Source: CALINF01 sp039990395 (lineage in GTDB: Bacteria > Pseudomonadota > Gammaproteobacteria > Pseudomonadales > Halieaceae). Taken from it: a stretch of DNA of 64,000 bases. Made by a program: the position numbers and the translations under genes. This document shows, one piece after another, positions 35,859 through 45,050 of the stretch. The stretch's first letter is position 1. Every line of letters begins with the position of its first letter. The notes beneath the pieces are model-generated. The model worked only from the letters and a program-made list of their open reading frames with translations, did no database searches and had not been told where the DNA came from. The stretch spans positions 310,001 through 374,000 of the forward strand of contig JBDXFZ010000146.1 in NCBI GenBank assembly GCA_039990395.1, read 5' to 3'.

Positions 35859-37328
35859 ATGCTGCGAATTGCCCAGGAAGCCCTGACGTTCGATGATGTT
35901 CTGCTATTGCCAGGCTATTCTGAGGTAATTGCAACGGATGTCTCCCTCAAAACCCAGCTGACCCGCGGGATATCGCTAAACCTTCCGCTGGTGTCTGCCG
36001 CTATGGATACAGTCACTGAGTCCCGCTTGGCAATTGCCATGGCGCAGGAAGGTGGCATTGGCATTATCCACAAGAGCATGACGGTGGCGGAGCAGGCTGA
36101 GCAGGTGCGCCGCGTCAAGAAATTTGAAAGCGGTGTGGTTAAGGACCCCATTACGATTCAGCAATCGGCGACCCTTGGAGAGCTAAAGGAGCTGACCGAG
36201 GCCAATGGTATCTCCGGCTTACCCGTGCTCGATGGTGAAGATCTGGTAGGCATAGTGACACGTCGCGATCTGCGCTTTGAAGCCGACCCCCTGAAATTGG
36301 TATCTGCCATCATGACGCCGCGTGAACAGTTGGTGACCGTGAAGGAGGGAGCGAGTTCCGAGGAGGTGCAGCAGTTATTGCACCAGCATCGTATCGAGAA
36401 AATTCTGGTGGTGAACGATAATTTCGACCTTACCGGCATGATCACGGTGAAGGACTTCGATAAAGCCGAGAGCTTTCCCCACGCTTGCAAGGACTCCCAT
36501 GGACAGCTGCGGGTCGGTGCATCAGTAGGAACCAGTCCTGATACTGACGATCGAGTGGCAGCCCTCATCAAGGCCGGTGTTGATGTACTTGTAGTAGATA
36601 CGGCGCACGGGCATTCCCGCAATGTGTTAGAGCGGGTACGGATGATCAAAGCGGACTATCCGTCAATTGAGGTTATTGGTGGAAATATAGCGACGGCAGC
36701 TGCTGCACAGGCGCTGGTTGATGCAGGTGCAGATGGCGTTAAAGTGGGCATCGGCCCCGGGTCTATATGCACCACGCGGATTGTTACCGGCATTGGCGTC
36801 CCGCAAATCAGCGCTATTGCTAATGTCAGTGAAGCGCTACGTAACCAGGGCATTCCGGTTATCGCAGATGGTGGTATCCGGTTTTCGGGTGACATCTCCA
36901 AGGCGTTGGTGGCGGGTGCTCACTCGATCATGATGGGCAGCATGTTTGCCGGTACTGAAGAGGCCCCCGGCGAAGTAGAGTTGTACCAAGGCAGAACCTA
37001 TAAGGCCTACAGGGGTATGGGCTCGCTGGGTGCGATGTCCAAGACCCAGGGATCTTCTGATCGTTACTTCCAGGATGCCAGCAAAGGCTCGGAAAAGCTG
37101 GTTCCCGAGGGTATCGAAGGCCGGGTGCCATACAAAGGTCCTGTTTCAGCAATCGTGCATCAGCTGATGGGCGGTGTGCGTTCTGCGATGGGTTATACCG
37201 GCAGTGGCGATATAGAGACAATGCGCACACAGCCAGAGTTCGTCAGGGTGACTTCAGCTGGCATGCTGGAGAGCCACGTTCACGACGTGTCGATCACCAA
37301 AGAGGCCCCGAACTACCCGGTTCGGTAG
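35859..37328 (+). CDS. guaB: Inosine-5'-monophosphate dehydrogenase
   Basis: GuaB oxidises IMP to XMP, the first committed step to GMP. The 489-residue enzyme has the TIM barrel with 'ALTFDDVLLLPGYSEV', a CBS pair inserted at about residues 95-205, the catalytic cysteine in 'GPGSICTTR' and the flap 'GMGSLGAM'. AGGAGAGG precedes the ATG at 35859; longer in-frame starts would overlap the promoter. It is followed by guaA after a hairpin. Confidence 0.98.
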   Translation: MLRIAQEALTFDDVLLLPGYSEVIATDVSLKTQLTRGISLNLPLVSAAMDTVTESRLAIAMAQEGGIGIIHKSMTVAEQAEQVRRVKKFESGVVKDPITIQQSATLGELKELTEANGISGLPVLDGEDLVGIVTRRDLRFEADPLKLVSAIMTPREQLVTVKEGASSEEVQQLLHQHRIEKILVVNDNFDLTGMITVKDFDKAESFPHACKDSHGQLRVGASVGTSPDTDDRVAALIKAGVDVLVVDTAHGHSRNVLERVRMIKADYPSIEVIGGNIATAAAAQALVDAGADGVKVGIGPGSICTTRIVTGIGVPQISAIANVSEALRNQGIPVIADGGIRFSGDISKALVAGAHSIMMGSMFAGTEEAPGEVELYQGRTYKAYRGMGSLGAMSKTQGSSDRYFQDASKGSEKLVPEGIEGRVPYKGPVSAIVHQLMGGVRSAMGYTGSGDIETMRTQPEFVRVTSAGMLESHVHDVSITKEAPNYPVR

Positions 37329-37345
37329 CTTCAATGCTACAACCG

Positions 37346-37367
37346 CGGGGCCTTCGGGCCCCGTTTT
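37346..37367 (+). terminator. Hairpin between guaB and guaA
   Basis: CGGGGCC pairs with GGCCCCG around a TTCG tetraloop, followed by only four T. It is probably a partial terminator or an mRNA-stabilising hairpin. Confidence 0.65.
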
Positions 37368-37424
37368 AGTTTCGACGCGCACACCGAGTGCGCACTACAG
37401 ACGCTACGGCAATCAGGTATCGAA

Positions 37425-39002
37425 ATGAGCGCAGATATTCACGCCCAGAAAATTCTTATTCTCGACTTTGGCTCCCAATACACCCAGCTGATTGCGAGGC
37501 GCGTACGCGAAGTGGGCGTGTACAGCGAGATTCGCTCATGGGATATCTCGATTGAAGATATCCGGGAGTTTGCTCCCAGCGGCATTATTCTCTCCGGTGG
37601 TCCGGAATCTGTTGCAGCGGAGAATTCGCCGCGAGCGCCGGTAGAAATTTTCGATATGGACCTGCCTCTGCTGGGAATCTGTTACGGCATGCAGACGATG
37701 GCCGAGCAGTTTGGCGGCAAGGTTTCGCCATCGACGACCAGTGAGTTCGGCTATGCTCAGATTCGCTCGGTCGCGCAAGGAGGGTTGCTACACGATATCC
37801 GTGATCATATTGACTCAGAGGGCAACTCGTTGCTGGACGTGTGGATGAGTCATGGTGACAAGGTAATTGAGCTGCCCGACGATTTTGAGCTGACTGCAGA
37901 GACTGATAACTGCCCGATTGCGGGGATGGCCCACAAGGAGAAACCCTGGTTTGGCATACAGTTTCACCCTGAGGTGACGCACACGCTACAGGGTAAACGT
38001 ATTTTTGAGCACTTCGCACTGGAAATCTGCGGCTGCGATATGCTGTGGACGGCGGCGAATATTGTTGAAGATGCAATTGCGCGAGTGCAAAAAACGGTGG
38101 GCACCGACAAGGTTCTTCTGGGCCTGTCTGGTGGCGTTGATTCATCTGTTGTGGCGGCGCTGTTGCATCGCGCGATTGGTGATCAGTTGACCTGTGTATT
38201 TGTCGACAACGGGTTGTTGCGCCTGCGCGAAGGCGATCAGGTGATGGAAATGTTTGCCAAGAACATGGGCGTGAAGGTCATCCGTGTGGATGCCGAAGAC
38301 CTGTTTTTGGGCAAGTTGGCGGGTGTGTCTGACCCCGAGCAAAAGCGTAAGGTGATCGGAAACACGTTTATCGAGGTATTTGATGAAGAGGCCACTCGGC
38401 TGCGTGATGTGAACTGGTTGGCCCAAGGCACTATTTATCCCGATGTGATTGAGTCAGCTGGTGCCAAAACCGGGAAGGCTCATGTGATCAAGTCTCATCA
38501 CAACGTGGGTGGCTTGCCGGATGATATGGCGCTAGAGCTGGTAGAACCATTGCGGGAATTGTTCAAGGACGAAGTACGTCAGATCGGCCTGGAATTGGGA
38601 TTACCCTACGATATGGTCTACCGGCACCCGTTTCCCGGTCCGGGTCTAGGCGTCAGAATCCTCGGGGAAGTGAAAAAGGAGTATGCCGAGTTATTGCGCG
38701 AAGCCGACGCTATTTTCATCGAGGAGTTGCATCGGTCCGACTGGTATCACAAAACCAGTCAGGCATTTGCTGTGTTCCTGCCAGTAAAGTCAGTGGGTGT
38801 GGTAGGTGATGCACGGCGCTATGAGTATGTTATTGCGTTGCGAGCAGTGGAAACAGTCGACTTTATGACCGCTCGCTGGGCACATCTGCCTTATGAATTG
38901 CTCGAGCTCGTGTCCAATCGCATCATTAACGAGATCAGTGGTGTGTCGCGCGTTACCTACGACGTCAGCAGCAAGCCTCCCGCAACTATCGAGTGGGAAT
39001 AA
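37425..39002 (+). CDS. guaA: GMP synthase (glutamine-hydrolysing)
   Basis: GuaA aminates XMP to GMP using glutamine and ATP. The 525 residues split into a class I glutamine amidotransferase (catalytic Cys in 'GICYGMQTM', His/Glu in 'FHPEVTHT') and an ATP-pyrophosphatase domain ('GLSGGVDSSVVAALL') with a C-terminal dimerisation domain ('HPFPGPGLGVRILG', 'SKPPATIEWE'). It is the second gene of guaBA, 96 bases after guaB. Confidence 0.98.
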   Translation: MSADIHAQKILILDFGSQYTQLIARRVREVGVYSEIRSWDISIEDIREFAPSGIILSGGPESVAAENSPRAPVEIFDMDLPLLGICYGMQTMAEQFGGKVSPSTTSEFGYAQIRSVAQGGLLHDIRDHIDSEGNSLLDVWMSHGDKVIELPDDFELTAETDNCPIAGMAHKEKPWFGIQFHPEVTHTLQGKRIFEHFALEICGCDMLWTAANIVEDAIARVQKTVGTDKVLLGLSGGVDSSVVAALLHRAIGDQLTCVFVDNGLLRLREGDQVMEMFAKNMGVKVIRVDAEDLFLGKLAGVSDPEQKRKVIGNTFIEVFDEEATRLRDVNWLAQGTIYPDVIESAGAKTGKAHVIKSHHNVGGLPDDMALELVEPLRELFKDEVRQIGLELGLPYDMVYRHPFPGPGLGVRILGEVKKEYAELLREADAIFIEELHRSDWYHKTSQAFAVFLPVKSVGVVGDARRYEYVIALRAVETVDFMTARWAHLPYELLELVSNRIINEISGVSRVTYDVSSKPPATIEWE

Positions 39003-39005
39003 TCA

Positions 39006-39461
39006 ATGGCTGAACCTTCGCACGAGTATTGGATGGCGCGTGCGCTGATACTTGCTGACGAGGCGGAGAAGTTGGGTGAGGTACCTGTTGGTGCAGTAGT
39101 GGTGCGTGACGGGGAGTGTCTGGGTGAGGGTTTCAACCAGGTGATATCCGCCAGCGACCCTACTGCCCACGCTGAGGTTGTCGCTCTTAGAAGTGCAGCG
39201 GCAGCTGCGGGAAATTATCGTCTACCCGATGCTACGCTTTATGTCACGCTTGAACCCTGTTCCATGTGTGCTGGTGCACTTGTGCATGCGCGTATTGCCA
39301 CGCTGGTGTTTGCAGCGCGTGAGCCACGCGCGGGCGCAGTCTGCAGTACCTGCAGTTTACTCGATGAACCCTTCTACAATCACAAGGTTAACTGGGAGGA
39401 GGGTGTGATGGCCGACGCCAGTGCAGAAAAGTTACGCACTTTTTTTCGGGCGCGTCGCTAG
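39006..39461 (+). CDS. tadA: tRNA-specific adenosine deaminase TadA
   Basis: TadA converts A34 to inosine in tRNA-Arg(ACG). The 151-residue deaminase has the zinc ligands and proton shuttle in 'PTAHAEVVAL' (HAE) and 'EPCSMCAGAL' (PCxxC). It starts 3 bases after the guaA stop and is co-transcribed with it. It meets mltF tail to tail with 11 bases between stops. Confidence 0.96.
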   Translation: MAEPSHEYWMARALILADEAEKLGEVPVGAVVVRDGECLGEGFNQVISASDPTAHAEVVALRSAAAAAGNYRLPDATLYVTLEPCSMCAGALVHARIATLVFAAREPRAGAVCSTCSLLDEPFYNHKVNWEEGVMADASAEKLRTFFRARR

Positions 39462-39472
39462 GCACAAATAGT

Positions 39473-40909
39473 CTACAGCGCCGATAATCTGCTTTTGGCG
39501 AGACTCTGAGGCAGATAGGTTTCCAATACAACCGGTGCAAGCGGTTGCTGATCGGGCAGTCCCTGCCAACTGAGTATGTTCTGATAATGGCGAATATTTT
39601 GTACGTAGTTCGCCGCCTCCAATCCTCTGGCATAGCCATATCGCGTGGTCTGGTACCAAGAGCTTTTCTGTAGCAATGGCAGGCTCTGCATCACGTCGCT
39701 CCAAAGATGGGGGTCTCCACCGCGACGCTCGGTGATCACACGAGCGTCCTCTAAATGCCCCAGTCCAATATTGTAGGCTGCCAGCGCGAGCCAGGTTCTG
39801 TCTGGCTCATAGATATCTTTAGGGAGTCTTCGCCTAACATTCTTAAGATAACGCGCGCCACCGCGCAGGCTTTGGAGGGGGTCCGTACGGTCTGTAACGC
39901 CCATTTCCCGTGCTGTTGGCAATGTTAGCATCATCATTCCCCGTACTCCGGTTGGCGATGTAGCCTTGGGGTCCCAATGTGATTCCTGATATGCGATGGC
40001 GGCGACAAGTGTCCAGTCTAGTTGGTACTCCTCAGCCACCTGCTGTATCAGCTCTCGATAGTCAGGTAGCTTCTTGCGCATGTTGCGTGCAAAGGTATGA
40101 GAGCCAATGCGTGACATCTGCCCCGCGTGACCAAAGTGAAGGTCTTTCAAGCGTTCCAGCGTGCCATCGGCAGTGAGTCGTACAATGAATTCGCTCAAAT
40201 ACGCCTGCAATGCGTTGTTTTCGTTGCCTTGTCGTAGATACCACACCATGTCCTGCTGCGAACCGAGGTTAAATGCCACTTCAAGACGTGGGTAAAGGCT
40301 CTGCTGGACTGCAAATTCGTTGGAGTCGATGATCACCAGTTCTGCTTGGCCCGCATCGAGCAATTCAAGTAGCTCCATCGAGTCAACGTCTGCCACCTCG
40401 TCCCACGTCAGCTCAGGCATGCCGTTAGCTTTTAGCGCTCGTAACGACTCTGAGTGGCTGCTCCCCTCGAGGATAAGTATTTTTTTGCCAACCAGATCTT
40501 GTGGCCGTCGGGGCTTAGCCTGCCCGGTTTTGTACACCACTTGTGGGGTTAGAGTGTAGTAGGCACGAGAGTGTTGGTATTGAGCATCGCGCTGACCTGT
40601 CAAGGTAAGACCTGCCGCGGCCAGATCTGCTTCTCTGCGGTGCAGCTGACTGAAGATATCATCAAGGCTGAAGGCCTCACGTACGGTAACGGTTACACCA
40701 AGATCCTCAGCAAGCAGAGTGACGAGATCATACTCGAACCCCGCAGGTCCATCGCTTCCAAGATAGTAAGTGGTGGGGCTATTGCGACTGACAACAGTTA
40801 ACTCGCCGCTGCTGCGGATTCGTTCAAGGCTGTCCTCAGTCGAACAGCCCACTAACAGGCTTAACCCGCAAATAGCTGTGCAGTACCAAGCAATCAGAAT
40901 TCGGCTCAT
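39473..40909 (-). CDS. mltF: Membrane-bound lytic transglycosylase F
   Basis: MltF cleaves peptidoglycan between MurNAc and GlcNAc, forming anhydro-muropeptides. The 478-residue lipoprotein has a lipobox at 'SLLVGC' (Cys22), an N-terminal solute-binding-like domain (about residues 35-260, regulatory in homologues) and a C-terminal SLT domain with catalytic Glu309 in 'AYQESHWDP' and 'SPTGVRGMMMLT', 'ALAAYNIGLGH'. Its position between tadA and purL is conserved with Pseudomonas. Confidence 0.96.
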   Translation of the reverse strand: MSRILIAWYCTAICGLSLLVGCSTEDSLERIRSSGELTVVSRNSPTTYYLGSDGPAGFEYDLVTLLAEDLGVTVTVREAFSLDDIFSQLHRREADLAAAGLTLTGQRDAQYQHSRAYYTLTPQVVYKTGQAKPRRPQDLVGKKILILEGSSHSESLRALKANGMPELTWDEVADVDSMELLELLDAGQAELVIIDSNEFAVQQSLYPRLEVAFNLGSQQDMVWYLRQGNENNALQAYLSEFIVRLTADGTLERLKDLHFGHAGQMSRIGSHTFARNMRKKLPDYRELIQQVAEEYQLDWTLVAAIAYQESHWDPKATSPTGVRGMMMLTLPTAREMGVTDRTDPLQSLRGGARYLKNVRRRLPKDIYEPDRTWLALAAYNIGLGHLEDARVITERRGGDPHLWSDVMQSLPLLQKSSWYQTTRYGYARGLEAANYVQNIRHYQNILSWQGLPDQQPLAPVVLETYLPQSLAKSRLSAL

Positions 40910-40980
40910 TTGAGCAGTGTAGCGAGTCCGGTCACTGCCCTAACAGGGACAATTACCATGGTATTGAGCGTGAATTTCAG

Positions 40981-41009
40981 TTAACGAGGGCCGGACAAGT
41001 CGGTACAAT
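40981..41009 (+). promoter_or_regulatory. Candidate promoter of purL
   Basis: TTAACG and TACAAT are 17 bases apart, 41 bases before the purL ATG. The -35 is moderate. Confidence 0.5.
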
Positions 41010-41050
41010 GTTGCGCTTTCCGATCACGCCCGCCTGGAGCCTCGCTCAGC

Positions 41051-44000
41051 ATGCTAATCCTGCCCGGTGCATCAGCACTGTCAGCGTTCCGATTGGACAA
41101 GTTGCATCAGAAACTGTCCACCATTCATCCTGACCTGAAGATCCTGCATGCCAGGTATATGCATTTTGCAGACCTGTCTCAGTCGCTAAGCGACGATGAG
41201 CGCGATGTGCTGAATAGCCTATTGGACTATGGCCCGGACGCCCATTCGGCTGAGGCCGATATGGCAGGATCAATAGGCAAACTCGCAATGGTGGTCCCAC
41301 GCGCGGGAACCATCTCGCCGTGGTCGAGCAAGGCCAGTGATATTGCTCACAATTGCGGGTTGTTGGGTGTACGCAGACTAGAGCGAGGCGTTGCCTACCA
41401 CTTTGACTGGCCCGATGCCCTCGATGATGCCGATTTTGCGCGCGTATGCGCAGTGGTTCACGATCGCATGACCGAGTCAGTACTCGATTCAGTTGAGGCA
41501 GTAGAAGCGTTGTTTGAGCACGCCGACCCCGCCCCCATGACGTCGGTGGACGTGTTGGTGGGTGGCCGTGAAGCGTTGATTACTGCCAACAGAGAGTTGG
41601 GTCTGGCACTGGCTGATGATGAAATCGATTATCTAACGGATAGTTTTCGCGCATTAGGACGTAACCCTCACGATATCGAGCTGATGATGTTTGCTCAGGC
41701 CAATTCTGAGCATTGTCGTCACAAAATTTTCAATGCCAGCTGGACCATCGATGGAGAAGAGCAGCCCCATTCGCTGTTTAGCATGATTCGAAATACCAAT
41801 ACGGTTGGCGGTGATAACGTCCTCTCAGCCTACTCTGACAATGCCGCGGTAGTTGAGGGGCATCACGCAGGCCGCTTTTACCCCGACCCCGATACCGGTG
41901 AGTACGACTTCTCCCAAGAGAACATTCACTTGCTGATGAAAGTCGAGACGCACAACCACCCCACGGCGATAGCGCCTTTCTCAGGTGCCGGAACCGGGTC
42001 TGGTGGTGAAATACGTGATGAGGGCGCCGTGGGCAGGGGTTCCAAGCCCAAAGTGGGTATGACAGGGTTTTCCGTATCCAACCTCAATATTCCGGGATAC
42101 GCCCAGCCTTGGGAATCGTACTATGGGAAGCCTTCACGCATTGTGTCGGCATTAGACATCATGACCGAAGGGCCGATAGGAGGCGCCGCGTTCAACAATG
42201 AGTTTGGCCGACCAAACCTGTGCGGCTACTTTAGAAGCTTTGAGCAGGAAGCCCCGGGTGTTAATGGGCTCGAGGTTCGTGGCTATCACAAACCTATCAT
42301 GCTCGCAGGTGGCTTTGGCAATGTGCGTCAGGAGCATGTTGAGAAAGGCGATTTTAGTGCGGGAGCCAAGCTAATTGTACTGGGCGGTCCTGCCATGCTG
42401 ATTGGTCTTGGGGGTGGCGCAGCGTCATCGATGGCCAGCGGTAGCAGTCATGAGGATCTCGATTTTGCTTCTGTACAGCGCCAGAACCCGGAAATGGAGC
42501 GACGCTGTCAGGAGGTAATAGATCGCTGCTGGCAACTGGGCGAGGAAAACCCCATCGCGTTTATTCATGACGTGGGAGCCGGAGGGCTGTCCAATGCGTT
42601 GCCGGAATTGGTGAAGGATGGTGGTCGTGGGGGTCGTTTTAACCTGCGCTCTGTGCCCAATGACGAGCCAGGGATGACGCCAATGGAGATCTGGTGTAAT
42701 GAATCACAAGAACGTTATGTGATGGCGGTGGAGCCCGCAAATCTGGCGAGGTTTGAAGAAATCTGCGTGCGCGAACGCTGTCCCTACGCGGTTGTTGGTG
42801 AGGCTACCGATGAACTGCACCTGAGTGTCGACGACAAACAGTTCGACAATTATCCCGTTGATTTGCCCATGTCTATTTTGTTCGGCAAGCCACCCAAAAT
42901 GCACAGATCCGTGGAGCGAAAAACGGTGGCACTTCCGGGGCTGAAGCTCGATGTGAGTGTCGCAGAGGCCGTTGATCGTGTACTCCAGCTACCCAGTGTC
43001 GCCAGCAAGCACTTTTTGATCACCATTGGTGATCGCACCGTGACAGGCATGGTTGCTCGTGACCAGATGGCGGGGCCCTGGCAGGTGCCCGTTGCCGATT
43101 GCGCAGTCACCACTGTCTCCTACGACAGTACCGCCGGTGAGGCGATGGCGATTGGTGAACGTACGCCATTGGCTTTAATTAGCGGGCCTGCGTCGGCTCG
43201 AATGGCGATCGTCGAGGCCATAACCAATATCAGTGCCACGTCAATTGCACAGCTAAGCGACATCAAACTATCTGCCAATTGGATGTGTGCAGCAGGCTAT
43301 GGCAATGAAGACGAAGTACTGTATGACACCGTACGCACGGTGGGTATGGAGTTTTGTCCGGCACTGGGTATTACAGTCCCGGTGGGCAAGGACTCCATGT
43401 CCATGCGCACTACCTGGGAAGAGGGCGGGGAAGATCGATCGGTTACCGCACCGGTATCATTAGTGGTCACAGCCTTTGCGCCAGTAGTGGATGCGACGCT
43501 GTCGGTCACGCCTCAATTACAACCCGATGTGCCCTCTGAACTTGTGCTGCTGGATCTTGGTCGTGGCGCTAATCGTCTGGGTGCGTCGGCGCTGGCGCAA
43601 GTTTTCGGACAGACAGGGGATACTGCGCCAGATATAGAACGTGCGGAAGATGTGAAGGCATTCTTTAGCTTGGTACAGTCGATGCTCGCCACGCGCAGTC
43701 TGCTGGCCTATCACGACAGATCTGATGGCGGTTTGCTTACGACAATAGCCGAAATGGCCTTTGCAGGCCGCTGCGGGCTTGATATTGACCTTGCAACAGT
43801 GCCGGGTGAAATGCTCGGAAAGCTGTTTAACGAGGAGGCTGGTGCCGTCTTACAGGTGCCGAATGTCGTGCTCGATGAGGTCCTGGCGCAAGCTGAAAGC
43901 CTGGGTCTGTCTGACTGCCTCCATCGAATCGGTCGTGCGATACCCGGTGACGCTATTGCCATTCGAGACGGTGAGACGACGCTGCTGCAGGACTCCCGCG

Positions 44001-44953
44001 CCAGGTTACAAGCCCTTTGGTCGCGTACCAGCTTCGAGATTCAGTCACTTCGTGATAACCCCGACTGCGCCCGTGAGGAATTTGAACGCATTGGGCACAA
44101 GACCGATCCTGGATTGTCTGTTGCACTGACTTTCGACCCTCAGGATGACATTGCGATGCCATTCATTCAGACCGGTGTTCGCCCACGTGTGGCGGTGTTG
44201 CGAGAGCAGGGTGTGAACGGGCATGTTGAGATGGCGGCTGCGTTTCATCGCGCAGGATTCAACCCGGTGGACGTCCACATGAGCGATGTGCTGGCGGGAC
44301 GTATCGCACTGACAGAATTTAAGGGGTTAGTGGCCTGCGGTGGGTTTTCCTACGGAGATGTTCTGGGAGCGGGAGAGGGTTGGGCCAAGAGCATTCGATT
44401 TAATAGTGCGGCGCGTGATGCCTTCAGTGAATTCTTTCACCGGTCCGACACGTTTACGTTGGGTGTGTGTAATGGATGCCAGATGGTGTCTACGCTCAAG
44501 GATCTGATCCCGGGCGCACAACACTGGCCGCGCTTTGTGCGCAATCGGTCCGAGCAGTTCGAGGCGCGCCTGACCCTGGTTCAAATACAGGATTCGGCGT
44601 CAGTATTGCTGCAGGGTATGGCAGGTTCGCACTTGCCCATCGCGGTAGCGCACGGCGAGGGCAGGGCGGAGTTCGCCAGCGCTGATGATCTGGCGGCCTG
44701 CGACACTTCCGGGGCTGTCGCTTTGCGCTATGTGGAAAACGACCTGACCCGTGCGACGCGCTATCCCGCTAATCCCAACGGGTCACCGGAGGGTATTAGT
44801 GGCCTGACTTCACTCGATGGCAGAGCCACAATAATGATGCCACACCCCGAGCGAGTGTTCAGGACAGTACAGCATTCGTGGGCACCACCGGAGTGGGGAG
44901 AAGACGCGGGTTGGCTGCGTTTGTTCCGTAACGCCCGGCAGTGGTTGGATTAG
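41051..44953 (+). CDS. purL: Phosphoribosylformylglycinamidine synthase (large form)
   Basis: PurL makes FGAM from FGAR, glutamine and ATP in purine synthesis. The 1300-residue protein is the large single-chain form: an N-terminal PurS-like domain, two AIRS-type halves ('MKVETHNHPTAIAPFSGAGTGSGGEIRDE' region near residue 300, 'HDVGAGGLSNALPE', 'YHDRSDGGLLTT') and a C-terminal glutamine amidotransferase with Cys in 'GVCNGCQMVS' and 'MMPHPERVFR'. Conserved 'ALSAFRLDKL' at the start supports the ATG. It is divergent from mltF. Confidence 0.98.
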   Translation: MLILPGASALSAFRLDKLHQKLSTIHPDLKILHARYMHFADLSQSLSDDERDVLNSLLDYGPDAHSAEADMAGSIGKLAMVVPRAGTISPWSSKASDIAHNCGLLGVRRLERGVAYHFDWPDALDDADFARVCAVVHDRMTESVLDSVEAVEALFEHADPAPMTSVDVLVGGREALITANRELGLALADDEIDYLTDSFRALGRNPHDIELMMFAQANSEHCRHKIFNASWTIDGEEQPHSLFSMIRNTNTVGGDNVLSAYSDNAAVVEGHHAGRFYPDPDTGEYDFSQENIHLLMKVETHNHPTAIAPFSGAGTGSGGEIRDEGAVGRGSKPKVGMTGFSVSNLNIPGYAQPWESYYGKPSRIVSALDIMTEGPIGGAAFNNEFGRPNLCGYFRSFEQEAPGVNGLEVRGYHKPIMLAGGFGNVRQEHVEKGDFSAGAKLIVLGGPAMLIGLGGGAASSMASGSSHEDLDFASVQRQNPEMERRCQEVIDRCWQLGEENPIAFIHDVGAGGLSNALPELVKDGGRGGRFNLRSVPNDEPGMTPMEIWCNESQERYVMAVEPANLARFEEICVRERCPYAVVGEATDELHLSVDDKQFDNYPVDLPMSILFGKPPKMHRSVERKTVALPGLKLDVSVAEAVDRVLQLPSVASKHFLITIGDRTVTGMVARDQMAGPWQVPVADCAVTTVSYDSTAGEAMAIGERTPLALISGPASARMAIVEAITNISATSIAQLSDIKLSANWMCAAGYGNEDEVLYDTVRTVGMEFCPALGITVPVGKDSMSMRTTWEEGGEDRSVTAPVSLVVTAFAPVVDATLSVTPQLQPDVPSELVLLDLGRGANRLGASALAQVFGQTGDTAPDIERAEDVKAFFSLVQSMLATRSLLAYHDRSDGGLLTTIAEMAFAGRCGLDIDLATVPGEMLGKLFNEEAGAVLQVPNVVLDEVLAQAESLGLSDCLHRIGRAIPGDAIAIRDGETTLLQDSRARLQALWSRTSFEIQSLRDNPDCAREEFERIGHKTDPGLSVALTFDPQDDIAMPFIQTGVRPRVAVLREQGVNGHVEMAAAFHRAGFNPVDVHMSDVLAGRIALTEFKGLVACGGFSYGDVLGAGEGWAKSIRFNSAARDAFSEFFHRSDTFTLGVCNGCQMVSTLKDLIPGAQHWPRFVRNRSEQFEARLTLVQIQDSASVLLQGMAGSHLPIAVAHGEGRAEFASADDLAACDTSGAVALRYVENDLTRATRYPANPNGSPEGISGLTSLDGRATIMMPHPERVFRTVQHSWAPPEWGEDAGWLRLFRNARQWLD

Positions 44954-44966
44954 GGTTTTACAGCGC

Positions 44967-44994
44967 TTGTGACCCCCAACCGTTTCTTTATAAT
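44967..44994 (+). promoter_or_regulatory. Promoter of secDF
   Basis: TTGTGA and a consensus TATAAT are 16 bases apart. The TATAAT is 56 bases before the secD ATG. It shows that secDF has its own promoter here. Confidence 0.6.
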
Positions 44995-45050
44995 GGGCGC
45001 CTTTTTGGCGAGGTGTGAATCTCGCCCGGCCCTCCTGTAAGAGCAACACT